Below are positions 53,901-63,593 of a DNA stretch of 64,000 nucleotides, piece by piece (position 1 is the first letter of the stretch; each line of letters opens with the position of its first letter). Source of the stretch: Acuticoccus sp. MNP-M23 (GTDB taxonomy: Bacteria > Pseudomonadota > Alphaproteobacteria > Rhizobiales > Amorphaceae). The position numbers and the translations under genes are program-made. The stretch is from contig NZ_CP133480.1 of NCBI RefSeq assembly GCF_031195445.1, forward strand, positions 3,712,501 through 3,776,500, in the 5' to 3' direction. Below the pieces are notes generated by a model. The model was given only the letters and a program-made list of their open reading frames with translations, did not search any database and was not told the DNA's origin.

Positions 53901-55323
53901 CACGTGCTCTGGGACGGTGATGGCGGAGAGCCAAATTCTACCTTGTCCTTCCATCGCCTGTTCGACGTCTTAGCGAAGCAGCTCGGGAAACGAGCCGGGG
54001 AGAAAGCGCGCGATACATTAGGTACAACTCTCGACGCCGCTGCTGTTGGTGCAACCCCTCCGAATGGCGCAGTCGTCACGCTCGACCAGGGCATCGCCGT
54101 AACCTTGGAACAGGCCAATCTCCTCGGCGCCTTGTGCGCGCAGTTTCAGGTTGGCATCCAGGAAAGCGAGATCGCTGAGGTCCGCGTAACGATTGTTGAT
54201 GCGGATCGGCGGCTGGCAACCGTAGAGAGTCTCTCTGCCCTTATTGGTAAAATCCGCGTCGGTCTCGAAGACGGCACCTACAAGAGCGTGCCGGTTCGCG
54301 ATGTTCAGCACCCGGAGCATGCGGGGCGTAGCTTCATGCAACTCCTCCAGTCGCTGGCGTCGGACGGAGGGATCGCATGGGTCGACGACCGCTATACCTC
54401 GTCAATTAACAATCAGGCATTCCGGATCGCGACTACGGTCGAAATTCTCGACGCACTTCTTCGATATGGGCGGCTGACGGGGAGTCAGCTTGACGGTTTT
54501 CGGCAGCGCCTACGTGCCGCGCGCTGGCTTTTCATGCCGCTGCGGGGCGATGAGATCGCCGGCTTCATGCGACGGGCGGTGCGACATGCCCAGCTTCGAG
54601 AAACCGAAGACCTCGCAGTCATTCGCCGGTCCATTGGCGAGGCCCTCATCCATCGCCGGCGTTTGCAATGGCCCGAGCCGACAGCGGTCGAACACGGTAT
54701 CAAGGGCGAGGTACCCTTCTTGCTCGATTCCGAACATGCGATAATCCAAGCCCTCGCAGCTATATGGAACGACGATAGCTGGACCGTTGGCGATGCGGAG
54801 GTCGCATCGGCCTGGATCGTCGATACGCTGGAGATGAGCCTCATCCCCATGCTGGTTTTGGCGGCCGGGGATCCTCGATCTGACAGCCTGCTCGGTACCC
54901 ACCTCGGCTGGTTGGCGCTCGTCGCCATCCAGATATTTTCAGGCAAGAGGTCCGAGCAGCAGCAACGCGCATATCTCGACTGGTTATGGCGGCATGTGCT
55001 TGCAAACGCGCTGAGAGTCCGCCCTGAAATACGCAGCGGCCTTGAAGAGATGATCGAACGCCATTTGACGCGGACCGACGACGGACTAATGGAAGATCGC
55101 CTTTGGCTGGCGCTGTCGGGGCGGGTCCTGAACGCCATGCCGCTACCGCTGCGTGTGTCGCTGCTTCAACGTCCCAGTATGCGTAACGCCCTCAATCTCC
55201 CTGATCACGGGCAGATAACGGTCGACGGTTTCGACTTCGACGAGCGGGAAATTTTGGGACGCTATCGTCAACGCCGCTGTTGGTCTGGTCAAGGAACTGA
55301 AGACGATTCGCGATGAAGCGGCG
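50952..55323 (+). pseudogene. 5' part of a giant nuclease-TPR-PIN protein gene (frameshifted, then cut by IS)
   Basis: From ATG 50952 the frame gives 1454 residues and stops at 55316. Residues ~25-175 look like an Mrr-type PD-(D/E)xK nuclease: FEQFARALH, Asp64 in FGADHIAF, and EVGQAK with Lys83. Residues ~200-800 are TPR-like helical repeats (AAYDELAVHIDGDDARAETLRLAALAKL). A PIN-like domain follows at ~900-1190, with LLVDLTALL (Asp908) and WVDDRY (Asp1145). No P-loop is seen. At 55249-55251 one extra A shifts the frame; removing it gives EREFWDAIVNAAVGLVKELK, which runs up to the IS and in frame into the 3' part. I recall similar TPR/PIN giants as predicted conflict-system proteins; no function is proven. 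Confidence 0.8.
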
Positions 55324-55349
55324 TGACGTTGCCCCAGAAGTGTCCCCGC

Positions 55350-56171
55350 TCATAGCTGGACTCTGTTCGTGTTGTGGTCCCATCGGGACCGGGTTGCAAA
55401 CTCGTTCGGGGTGAGGCCGCCCAGGCTGGTGTGCGGCCTGTCGTGGTTGTAGTCGGTGCGCCATTCCTCAATGATGCGGCGAGCGCCCGGAAGGCTGCGG
55501 AAGAGATGCTCGTTGAGGCACTCATCGCGGAAGCGACCGTTCAGGCTCTCTACGAAGCCGTTCTGCATCGGCTTGCCGGGCGCGATGTAGTGCCAATTGA
55601 CGCGGCGGTCCTCCTGCCATTCGAGGATGGCATGGGAGGTCAGCTCGGTGCCGTTGTCGCTGACGATCGTGAGCGGCTTGCCGCGACTGACGATCAGGCG
55701 GTCGAGTTCCCGTGCCACGCGAGCCCCCGACAGTGATGTGTCGACAACGAGCGTCAGGCACTGGCGGGTGAAGTCGTCGAGCACCACCAGCACACGGAAG
55801 CGGCGCCCGTCGCTGAGCTGGTCGGAGACAAAGTCGAGGCTCCAGCGCTGGTTTGGTCCTCGCGGCAAGGTCATTGGCGCCCGCGTTCCGATGGCACGTT
55901 TTCGGCCGCCGCGCCGTCGTACACTCAGCCTCTCCTCGCGGTATAGGCGGAACAGCTTCTTGTGGTTCACCTCGATACCCTCGCGCCGCAAAAGGATATG
56001 CAGCCGCCGATAGCCGAACCGGCGCCGTTCGTTCGCCAGCGTTTTCAGGCGTTGGCGCACCGTCGCATCGTCCGGCCGCTGCGACCGGTAGCGGTAAGTC
56101 CTTGGATGCATCCCGATCAGGGCACAGGCGCGCCGCTGGGAATACCCCTTCTTTTCAATCGCCCAACTCAC
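55350..56171 (-). CDS. IS3-family transposase OrfB
   Basis: 273 aa from ATG 56171; in practice made as an OrfAB fusion by -1 frameshift, since the OrfB frame is open back to the OrfA end. Catalytic DDE residues: Asp in SLDFVSD, Asp in VSDNGTE, and Glu in [14 protein letters not shown], exactly 35 residues after the second Asp. N-terminal HTH_21 region ([19 protein letters not shown]). Ends just inside the IS left end. Confidence 0.95.
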   Translation of the reverse strand: MSWAIEKKGYSQRRACALIGMHPRTYRYRSQRPDDATVRQRLKTLANERRRFGYRRLHILLRREGIEVNHKKLFRLYREERLSVRRRGGRKRAIGTRAPMTLPRGPNQRWSLDFVSDQLSDGRRFRVLVVLDDFTRQCLTLVVDTSLSGARVARELDRLIVSRGKPLTIVSDNGTELTSHAILEWQEDRRVNWHYIAPGKPMQNGFVESLNGRFRDECLNEHLFRSLPGARRIIEEWRTDYNHDRPHTSLGGLTPNEFATRSRWDHNTNRVQL

Positions 56172-56194
56172 GAAGCCTCTCCGTGCGCTGGGCG

Positions 56195-56461
56195 TCAGAA
56201 GTTTTTTCCCAGAGCGTCCCGCAGCGTCGCCACATCGAGCATCTGTTCGGCGAGAAGCTTCTTCAGGCGGCCGTTCTCATCTTCCAGCGCCTTCAGCCGC
56301 CTGGCTTCAGACACTTCCATTCCGCCGTAGCGCTTGCGCCACGTGTAGAACGTCGCGTCGCTGATCCCGTGCTTGCGGCACAGCTCCGACACACCGATCC
56401 CCGCGGCATGCTCCTTCAGGACCGCGATGATCTGCTCTTCGCTGAAGCGGCTCTTCTTCAT
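56195..56461 (-). CDS. IS3-family transposase OrfA
   Basis: 88 aa. HTH motif of the IS3 OrfA type ([41 protein letters not shown]) and a leucine-zipper-like tail ([22 protein letters not shown]). The run of six A on the minus strand (plus-strand T run 56202-56207), just before the stop, is the likely -1 frameshift site to OrfB. Confidence 0.94.
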   Translation of the reverse strand: MKKSRFSEEQIIAVLKEHAAGIGVSELCRKHGISDATFYTWRKRYGGMEVSEARRLKALEDENGRLKKLLAEQMLDVATLRDALGKNF

Positions 56462-56520
56462 CTCCGTCTCCTTCTGACGGAGTCCAGTTCAGACCGAGGA
56501 CATTCCAAGGGGCAACGTCA

Positions 56521-58216
56521 GGCGACCGTCGAATGGATTGAGAGCGACGACGATCCTCACCTGAAGCTGACGGTCGGTCGGAGAAAGATGCGGCTCGACG
56601 CTTGGCCGCGTCGGGTTGCGAGCGAGGACGCCACTGTTCGGAAGCAAGCCCTTCTCGAGCGGGCTGGCGTCATGGACCTGTCGGAAAAGCAATTGGACGC
56701 GTTCAATGCTTCGCTCGCCTCGACGAGCCCAACTTATTTACGCGTGCGGGCAAGCTTTGCGAAATCACATGAGGCGATGCAGCACTGGTACGCAGATCTA
56801 GACACTGACGTTCGCGAAAAGCGAGCGTTCGCGTTGGCCGATCTTGAACCTGACGCAATCGGCAAACTCATCCGGCACCTCCGCTTGGACGACGATTTTG
56901 AGCAGGCAGCGCAAACGTTGATCGATGAGCGCGGTCTAGTCGTGGCGGTGCGCAGGCTCGGCGGCATCCCCATCGCCCCACCAGCGCCGATCATTTCCGC
57001 CCTCGCGTCGCTCGAAGAGAATGGCATGGCGTGCTTCCTTGATGAAGTGGAAGGCGAGACTTCATCGCCTTGGACTCAGCTCTTTCTTGCCGATGCGCTG
57101 GCGAGCCGCGACCTGAGCGACCTCGTATCGGCCAGAGTGCGGGGCTGGGTCGATCGGGCCCTCTCGGAGGAGGCCAACCCAATATGGAACCTCTACATCG
57201 CCCTTGCGAAGTTCACAGCGTCCGCAGCCTATGCCGACCCCGAGTGGGCAACGCTATCCGCGCGAAAGCAGCTCGCCGCGTGTTGGTCGCACGCCAACGC
57301 ACTCACCGAGATCCTTATCGCAGGCCATGTGATTATCGAGAAAGTGCTCGATATGATCGGTAGCAATCGGCTTGTTTCACCACGTATACTAGTCGAGCAA
57401 CTCGATCAGTTCACCCAAGACACCGCCAATCCCAGGGAGATCGCTGTTGATCGCTTGAAAGCGCATGTAGCGGCGCCGGCGTTGATCCAGTTCCAGAAGC
57501 AGGCTTCCCATCAAGAATGGGCGGGGTCGAAGCTCCATCAGCTGGTTGTCGAAATCAACGATGACGGCGAGCGTCCCCGGATGGACATCATTCGCGGGTC
57601 ATTGGCGCCAGACAACGCGATGCCCAGTAGGCTGAATGCCGAGCTGGGGGATGTGTTTGACGCGCTCCATCCCCACACCGGCGCGTTATTCCGCGACAAG
57701 GTAGAAGGATTGCTCACAGCGTTGCTGGCAGCCGAGCCGGGCAGCCGCGAAGCCGTCTCTGGCTGGCATTTGCTACGTGAAGCCAGCACCGATACGCCCT
57801 TGCCAAAGGATCTGGCTGACCTTGCGCGTGAACGTGCCAATGACTGGGATCTGTCACTTCCCGGCGAAGAGTTGGAAAGTGCGCGCTTCCACCTTCTCAT
57901 CTTTACAGCGCTCGCGTCAGTAAACGGTTGGGTTCATCAGTCTGACAAGATCGATATCGCCGCGACAGCGCTTGGTCCGCGCGAGGGTGATGACGAGGCC
58001 CCGGTATTGTTCGAGATCGCGATCTGGCGGGCAAGGATGATCGGCGAAATTCCCGAGCGCCTGCAGTTCTTGGCGCGCGACCTCCTTCGGCTCGCGCGCC
58101 ACGAGCCTCTTCGCGAGCAGGCAATTGTTGCTGCACGACACTTCGCTCGTAGCTTGTCGGGGCAGCAGGCCGAACATTTTGTAGACGCCCTTGGCGAACT
58201 CATCGCCACCTACTGA
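56521..58216 (+). pseudogene. 3' part of the giant nuclease-TPR-PIN protein gene
   Basis: Open from the IS edge to TGA 58214-58216, about 564 codons, with no own start or ribosome site. Joined to the 5' part by removing the IS and one ggcg copy, it reads TIRDEAATVEWIESDDDPHLKL without a break; with the upstream extra A also removed the intact protein would be 2020 residues. The part is helical throughout (ASEDATVRKQALLERAGVMDL, EQAAQTLIDERGLVVAVRRLGG) with no recognised catalytic motif. Probably not translated now, though a downstream reinitiation product cannot be excluded. Confidence 0.8.
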
Positions 58217-58711
58217 CGGTCAGACGGTCGGCCGCGAACCTTCAAAATTTCCGAGTCCGCGGCAGGTCAATCGGACCTAACATTCAGGAATGGAGGCGGC
58301 TATTTGGGGGGGCATTCCTGCCCGGACGTTTAGAGGCATGCCAACGACGGGTCCCGGCGTGAACGGATATTAACTTGTCTGCTACCAAATGTCATGAATT
58401 CGTCGGAAACGGACGCGAACACTGCCACCGTCGAATCGCAGCTTCGCTCGATCCGGCGGCCAAGACCGGACGGTCGGCAATCGGCCCCATGCCGGACGTT
58501 CGGGCCTTCATTTGCCAAAGTCTGCTTTTGGCACGACTTAGTGGCGGGTCTGCCCTCGAACTGCCTAGGCTGGGCGACCATCGCTTGAGTGGCCTGCTCC
58601 GACGCGCATTTCCGTTCCAGAGCGAGGCCACGATGCGCCGCTTGAAAAATGTGCCGGCAGTGCTTCAGCCTCTCACTCCAGAAAGCCGCGCGCGAGGAGG
58701 ACATGCGATCG
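58217..58711. other. 495 bp stretch without a supported gene
   Basis: Frames of 149 and 170 codons overlap here on opposite strands, but neither has family features. A 7 bp inverted pair (aggaatg 58285-58291 and cattcct 58312-58318) flanks a G-rich run. The end carries the AGGAGG ribosome site of the next gene at 58695-58700. Confidence 0.5.
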
Positions 58712-59095
58712 ATGGGAAAATACGGCATAGTCGCAGTGAACGCAGCAAGGTTACTCGCGGGGGAGGGCTCCTCTTCCCCGCGTTCCGCGTGGGAACAGGC
58801 TGCGAAGGCAGTATTTCCAAATAGCCCATCATCCCAGTGCAAGGGGTGCCCCCGGAACGCGTTTCTTGCGTTGTGCGAGATGGGTTTGCTCGCGCGGGTA
58901 GTAACGGGAAGTTACACTCGCTCCGAAAAAAATAAATCTTACGTTTGTCGCGCTTTAATGGCGCTGCGCTTGGACCATACGCTGGCGACGGACAAACAGG
59001 CTCTTTGGAAACGAGCTGTCCTTGGCGAGCCGAAAAAACACAATTCCCAGATGGACGTCCTGCTCGCGTTGTGGAGGAACAGGCTGATCGAGTGA
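58712..59095 (+). CDS. DUF6979-type small protein
   Basis: 127 aa from ATG 58712 (MGKYGIVAVNAARLL); ATG 58703 is nearer to AGGAGG but leaves only two bases spacing. Features: AWEQAAKAVFPN, a KGCPRNAFLALCEMGLLARV segment with two Cys, YTRSEKNKSYVCRALMAL, ALWKRA and a C-terminal QMDVLLALWRNRLIE. I recall this pattern as DUF6979, small proteins scattered in bacterial accessory regions, with no known function. It is intact, unlike its upstream neighbour, and convergent with the recombinase module. Confidence 0.7.
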   Translation: MGKYGIVAVNAARLLAGEGSSSPRSAWEQAAKAVFPNSPSSQCKGCPRNAFLALCEMGLLARVVTGSYTRSEKNKSYVCRALMALRLDHTLATDKQALWKRAVLGEPKKHNSQMDVLLALWRNRLIE

Positions 59096-59282
59096 TGACC
59101 GATCGCTCCCGCAGCCGATCCGAACCTTACCCCGTAACCGAACAACGACGTTGGCTTCTTCGCAAGGCGAGCCGCCCGTCGTCCCGGAATGTCCGCTTTG
59201 AAATTGATGGAAAGCCGGGTCGAACGGCGGGAATTGGCACATTCTAGACATGATCGTTCAAACGGGCGGTGAGGTCGTACTC

Positions 59283-59690
59283 TCATGCGGTGCTGCTTGA
59301 GCGTTCCAGAAGGCGCGCCTGCTCATTCCAATCCGCGGAGAAGGGCTTTGACAAGCTCTGGAAGTCCAGTGTGACAGCCTGGGTTCCGTTCAGGGCATTC
59401 TCAACGAGTGTGGGCGAGAGCAGCGTCAGCCTGAGCACCCGGCTCACGTACGATGGATTGATCCGCTCCGCTGTTGCCAGCTCCCGCAGCGTCGCATACT
59501 CGCCGCCCTCAAGCATGCGCTGCCAGCGGTGGGCCCGCGCGATCGCCTTCACAAGTGCATTGTCGATTTCGCGCTCAGGCGACGGCTTCAACTCGATTCC
59601 ATCTGGCGTGACCACACGCTTGCGGCCGCGCCAGCGCTGAAACGTGATCGGCACCTTCACCGTCATCGTCTTGTTGGAGGCGCTGCTCAT
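59283..59690 (-). CDS. ParB-type HTH protein of the recombinase module
   Basis: 135 aa. A basic N terminus (TFQRWRGRKRVVTPDG) is followed by an HTH that reads EYATLRELATAERINPSYVSRVLRLTLLSPTLVENALNG, like the DNA-binding helix pair of ParB/KorB proteins. Its ATG overlaps the recombinase stop by four bases, so it is made with the recombinase and may guide it or regulate the element. No partition ATPase is seen nearby. Confidence 0.75.
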   Translation of the reverse strand: MSSASNKTMTVKVPITFQRWRGRKRVVTPDGIELKPSPEREIDNALVKAIARAHRWQRMLEGGEYATLRELATAERINPSYVSRVLRLTLLSPTLVENALNGTQAVTLDFQSLSKPFSADWNEQARLLERSSSTA

Positions 59691-61009
59691 GCCGCAAGCG
59701 CCTCCCGCGCAGCCATCTCTTGTGTGACGCCGGAGAAGCCGTCGATCCGCAGGCGAACTGCCACCCCATCCAGCTCGATCTGGACACGCTCCACCAGCAG
59801 CTGGACAAGCCGGGACTGCTCAGCGGGGAACAGCTCGTTCCACACCGAATCCAGAGCCTGCAGCGCGTCGCGGACTTCGGCTTCGGTCACGTCCGCGTCC
59901 TGCTCCCGAGCCTCGCGCCACGTTCCGACGATGATCTCGGGCTGGCGGAACAAGTTACGCAACTGGTCGATGACCGCGGCCTCGACCTCACCCGCGGAGA
60001 CACGGCCCACAGGGCATGACCCGGCGCCATGCTTCAGCACGGTCTGGCTGACGTAATAACGGTAGAGCTTGCCGCCCTTGCGGGTGTGCGTCGGCGAGAA
60101 TGCGGCGCCGTCGGGACCGAACAGCAGCCCCTTCAGGAGTGCGGGCGTGTCGGCGCGAGTGCGTGCCGCGCGCTTTCGCGGGCTTTCCTGCAGGATGGCG
60201 TGGACGCGCTCCCACATCTCGTGATCGATTATGGCGTCGTGCTCGCCGGGATAGCTGTCGCCCTTGTGGACCGCCTCGCCGATATAGGCGCGGTTGCTGA
60301 GCATCCGATAGAGGTATTTCTTGTCGATCCTGTTCCCGCGCGGGGTGCGGATGCCGCGAGTGCCGACCTCCCGCGCCAGTTCCGTGCAGGACCCGATCTC
60401 GAGGAAGCGGTCGAAGATCCAGCGGACATGCGCGGCGGCTTCTTCGTCGACCACCAGCTTCCGGTTTTCGACCCGGTAGCCGTAGGGCGGGACCCCGCCC
60501 ATCCAGATGCCCTTTTTGCGGCTGGCGGCGACCTTGTCGCGGATGCGATCGGCGGTTACCTCGCGCTCGAACTGGGCAAAGCTGAGCAGGATGTTCAGGG
60601 TGAGCCGGCCCATGGACGTGGTGGTGCTGAATGACTGCGTGATTGAGACGAAGGTGACGCCGTGCCGTTCGAACACGTCGACGAGCTTGGCGAAGTCGGT
60701 GAGCGAGCGGCTGAGGCGGTCGATCTTGTAGACCACCACTACATCGACCAGCCCATCTTCGATGTCGTCCAGCAGCCGCTTCAACCCGGATCGTTCCAGC
60801 GTCCCACCCGAGATGCCACCATCGTCATACCGATCGCGTACCAGCACCCAGCCCTCGGACCGCTGGCTGGCGATGTAGTTCTCACACGCTTCGCGCTGGG
60901 CGTGGAGCGAGTTGAACTCCTGCTCCAGCCCTTCCTCGGAGGATTTCCGGGTGTAGACGGCGCACCGCAGCTTGCGGACCACCTTAGATTTTTCCGCCGG
61001 CTTCATCAT
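59687..61009 (-). CDS. Serine recombinase (resolvase/recombinase family)
   Basis: 440 aa. The resolvase domain has catalytic Ser23 in AVYTRKSSEEG, then DRYDDGGISGGTLERSGLKRLLDDIEDG, VVVYKIDRLSRSLTDF and LSFAQFEREVTADRIRDK. A recombinase domain follows (PPYGYRVENRKL, LAREVGTRGIRTPRG, LYRMLSNRAYIGE). In the place of the zinc ribbon it reads GLLFGPDGAAFSPTHTRKGGKLYRYYV, without the CxxC pairs of most large serine integrases. Expected to integrate and excise the element. Overlaps DUF2924 upstream and the HTH gene downstream by four bases. Confidence 0.95.
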   Translation of the reverse strand: MMKPAEKSKVVRKLRCAVYTRKSSEEGLEQEFNSLHAQREACENYIASQRSEGWVLVRDRYDDGGISGGTLERSGLKRLLDDIEDGLVDVVVVYKIDRLSRSLTDFAKLVDVFERHGVTFVSITQSFSTTTSMGRLTLNILLSFAQFEREVTADRIRDKVAASRKKGIWMGGVPPYGYRVENRKLVVDEEAAAHVRWIFDRFLEIGSCTELAREVGTRGIRTPRGNRIDKKYLYRMLSNRAYIGEAVHKGDSYPGEHDAIIDHEMWERVHAILQESPRKRAARTRADTPALLKGLLFGPDGAAFSPTHTRKGGKLYRYYVSQTVLKHGAGSCPVGRVSAGEVEAAVIDQLRNLFRQPEIIVGTWREAREQDADVTEAEVRDALQALDSVWNELFPAEQSRLVQLLVERVQIELDGVAVRLRIDGFSGVTQEMAAREALAA

Positions 61010-61458
61010 GCGCCTGTCCTATGGTTCTTGAGGCCGAAGAAGACCCAGCCGTTCCAGCGTGTAGCGGTGATGGCGCGGGCGATGGCCGAGAGCGACTTGT
61101 AGGGCCGCCCTTGCCATTCAAACCCGTCAGCGGTGACTGTGACGATGTGCTCGACACCCTGCCATTCGCGCAGGAGCCGGGTGCCGGTGATGGGGCGGCC
61201 GCGATCGGCGCGAGCGCAGCGCATCTTGCAGTCGCCGCCATCGAGCTCTTCGCCCAGCCGTTCCAGGCGCTTCACTGTCTCGGGTTTCAGGCCGCCGTAG
61301 GTGAGCTTTTGGATGCGGTAGGCGAGACGGCTCTCCAGGTAGCGGCGGTTGAACGGCGGCGGTTCACTGTCGAAGAGATCGCGCCACTGCTTCTTCAGTT
61401 CGGGGGTCGGAGCCGTCTTCAGTGCAGCGAGACGGGCGGGGATGGTGTCGGCGGTCAT
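61006..61458 (-). CDS. DUF2924 protein
   Basis: 150 aa from ATG 61458, chosen because GGAG lies five bases ahead and it overlaps the upstream stop by four bases. Family features: LKKQWRDLFDSEPPPFNRRYLESRLAYRIQKLTYGGL, GTRLLREWQGVEHIVTVTADGFEWQGRPYKSLSAIARAITATRWNGWVFFGL. DUF2924 genes are commonly found just before a serine recombinase in alphaproteobacterial elements. Function unknown; a recombination helper is a guess. Confidence 0.9.
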   Translation of the reverse strand: MTADTIPARLAALKTAPTPELKKQWRDLFDSEPPPFNRRYLESRLAYRIQKLTYGGLKPETVKRLERLGEELDGGDCKMRCARADRGRPITGTRLLREWQGVEHIVTVTADGFEWQGRPYKSLSAIARAITATRWNGWVFFGLKNHRTGA

Positions 61459-61724
61459 GCGGTCTCCAATGGGTTGGCTGACGGACAACCGCTCTCATCG
61501 GGCGGGAGGTGAAGTCGAAATTCTCCATCTCCCGCAGTGACTTGGATATCGCGGCTGCGGAGCCGGAGAAGTCCGGCCGCAAGGATTGCGCAAAGTTCAC
61601 AAAGCCGCTCTTCGGTGCTCAACAGTTTCGGGTCGAGTGTGTTTGGACCTGCGGTCGGGAGGAGCGGCCGGTTATCGATGTCCCCCCGCCGCTTGTTCGG
61701 ATAAGGCAAGATTTGCGTCCGCAT
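61455..61724 (-). CDS. Small protein of the mobile module, unknown function
   Basis: 89 aa. The central part LLSTEERLCELCAILAAGLLRLRSRD is helical and looks like a conserved core seen in proteins of the same gene neighbourhood; both ends are polar. The stop overlaps the DUF2924 start by four bases. The ATG at 61724 overlaps the ATPase gene by 53 bases, so a later start is possible. Confidence 0.6.
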   Translation of the reverse strand: MRTQILPYPNKRRGDIDNRPLLPTAGPNTLDPKLLSTEERLCELCAILAAGLLRLRSRDIQVTAGDGEFRLHLPPDESGCPSANPLETA

Positions 61725-63593
61725 CGTCCGCCGTCGAGGCCAGCGGTGACGTTTTGCGGGCGGTCGATGTCGACTCAGCGTCCGCAGGAAGCCGTGTTGC
61801 GTCCGCGGATCCCGGCTGCCTCGCCGCTCGATCGCGTTCGAGATCCGCAGTCACGCTGCCCACCGCATCCTGCGCGGACGATGCGGACGATGCGGACGGT
61901 CGTTTCCCATCATCGTCGGAAGGCGCGTTGGCCTGCCGTGTGATGTGGATCAGACGGATGCGCTCATGCCCGGATATCGTGTAAGCGATCTGCAGTCCGG
62001 CATGCCTGAGGGCAGCTGCGCAGCGGCGGACCCGACCCGACAGGGCGCGCGGACTGTCTGGCCACAACTTCGACCGGGAACGCTCGCCGGCGACTCGTGT
62101 GAGGGTGGACAACAGCTCCATCGCGGTGCCGCTCCATTCGTTCTGGTCCGCCATCAGCACCCTCAAGGCGGATGCGGCGGGATCGGCCTCGATCACCTCG
62201 TCAACGATCCTGTCGCGATTGGCGCGGTACGCGTTCATGAAAGAGCCGGCGGGCCACAGCGTGCTCTCACAGGCGGTCGCCCAGAGCGTGAAGTCCGCCA
62301 TCCGCGGCAAGCTGCCGATCCTGGTTTCGGAAAGTTCGCGCAGGCCGGTCGAGAGGGCGTCGAGCAGAGCGCCGAGGAGGCGCGGCCGCGCATCATGAAA
62401 CCGCGCCTGGAGTGCAGTCTCGGGCACGCGATTGTACTCGGGGATCGGCTCAAGAGTGAGGAAGATCGCCCGATCGGCGAGATCGTCGCGTGAGACCACA
62501 TCCTCGATCCCGTTGAGGATTACGGGGCGCACCGCGGTGAAGAGGGCCTCATCCTGATCGGTATGGAGCTGGCGGGTTGCGTAGCCGCCGCCGGTCGCGA
62601 GGCGGCACAGAGTGTCGGACAGCCAGACCGGAATCGCCGAGACGTTGTCGAATGCCTGGACGTGAGCGTTGCCGGCGGCGATGAAGAGATCGCGATCGTC
62701 GCGCGGCAGGGCGCGAAGCGGAGCCGTGTTGGGATCGACGATGTTGCGCAGGATCGTCACGAAGGTGGATTTCGCCGACCCCTGCTCGCCTGAGACAACC
62801 AACAGGGGATAGGGGCAACGATCGCGTAGCGCGGCAAGAAGCCAGGACACGACGAGGATGAAGTCGTCGTCCGAGCCGACGTTGAGGAACTCCCGGAGCT
62901 CGGCGATCAAGCCGCCCGAGGCGGGCGGCGGCAGAGGACGCATATCCCGCGTCCGGATGAAGCGCACAGGGGGACACTCGACGATGCGCCAGCCGGTCGC
63001 ATCGATCTCCACGGCGCGCCAGCCATCGTCGACGAGGTCGAGGAAGAGGTGCCCCGCGTGGCTGGCGAGGCGAAGGTGAACCGGCCGCTCCGGTCCGTCG
63101 AAGGGGGCCTGGGCCTCCAGCACGTTCAGCGCTGCCTGGAAGGCGACGGCGCCGGGCGCGCTTCCGGTCTCCTGATAGTAGCGCCGTGCCAGCCAGTGAC
63201 GGAAGGGCTGGCTGCGAACTCGGTAGGTCTCGCGATGGTTGTCGATCTGGAGGTCGGCGCAGGCGCCGCCATCGGGCGAGTGGAAGAGTTCGACAGCGCT
63301 CGCGATGTCGATGAGGATGTCGGCCTGTGCGGAGCTGCTGCCACCTTCGCCGCGCTCGGACTCGATCAGCTTGTCGAGCGCGGCAACGCGGACGCCAGCC
63401 TTCTTCAGTCGGGCGCGGAGGTCTTCGAACTCGGGGCGGTTCGAAGCCTTTAGCAACGTTAGCTCGGCGAGAACGCGGCGCCGGGATCGTGCGTCACTGC
63501 GGCAACGAGCTCGTTGAGGGGATCGGCCACAGCCTCCGCGCCCTCGACAGCTGCGATAATTGACAGATGGGGATTCCGAGACTGATCGATCAC
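61672..63593 (-). CDS. Primase-helicase-type ATPase of mobile element, with N-terminal frameshift
   Basis: The real start is GTG 63593: GGAGG lies seven bases upstream and it overlaps the Toprim stop by four bases. That frame gives VIDQSRNPHLSIIAAVEGAE to THDPGAAFSPS, then stops at 63459-63461. The main frame picks up at about 63475 with VLAELTLLKA and runs to 61672. The shift equals a net loss of one base (mod 3), perhaps a deletion between two ttctcgccga-like words. The main frame has Walker A VVSGEQGSAKST, LIAAGNAHVQAFDNVSAIP, RPVILNGIEDVVSRDDLADRAIFL: a D5/primase-helicase-type ATPase. Probably inactive unless the shift is a sequence error. Confidence 0.7.

Larger units (their letters stand above)
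55324..56520 (-). mobile_element. IS3-family (IS407-type) insertion sequence, complete
   Basis: 1197 bp. Imperfect terminal inverted repeats of ~43 bp begin TGACGTTGCCCC at both ends and share TGTCC and CTGGACTC further in. Flanked by a 4 bp direct repeat, ggcg (55320-55323 and 56521-56524), the duplication size of the IS407 group. Carries orfA and orfB on the minus strand with an A6 slippery run at the junction. All parts are intact, so it may be active. It interrupts the giant gene described on both sides. Confidence 0.93.

Noticed and set aside
55853-58216. 787-residue protein starting inside the IS
   Set aside because: The first ~220 codons are antisense to the transposase genes; only the part after 56520 is the tail of the giant gene.
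58330-58842. Overlapping 170-codon (minus) and 149-codon (plus) frames
   Set aside because: No family features and no ribosome sites; the DUF6979-like frame at 58712-59095 explains the end of this stretch.
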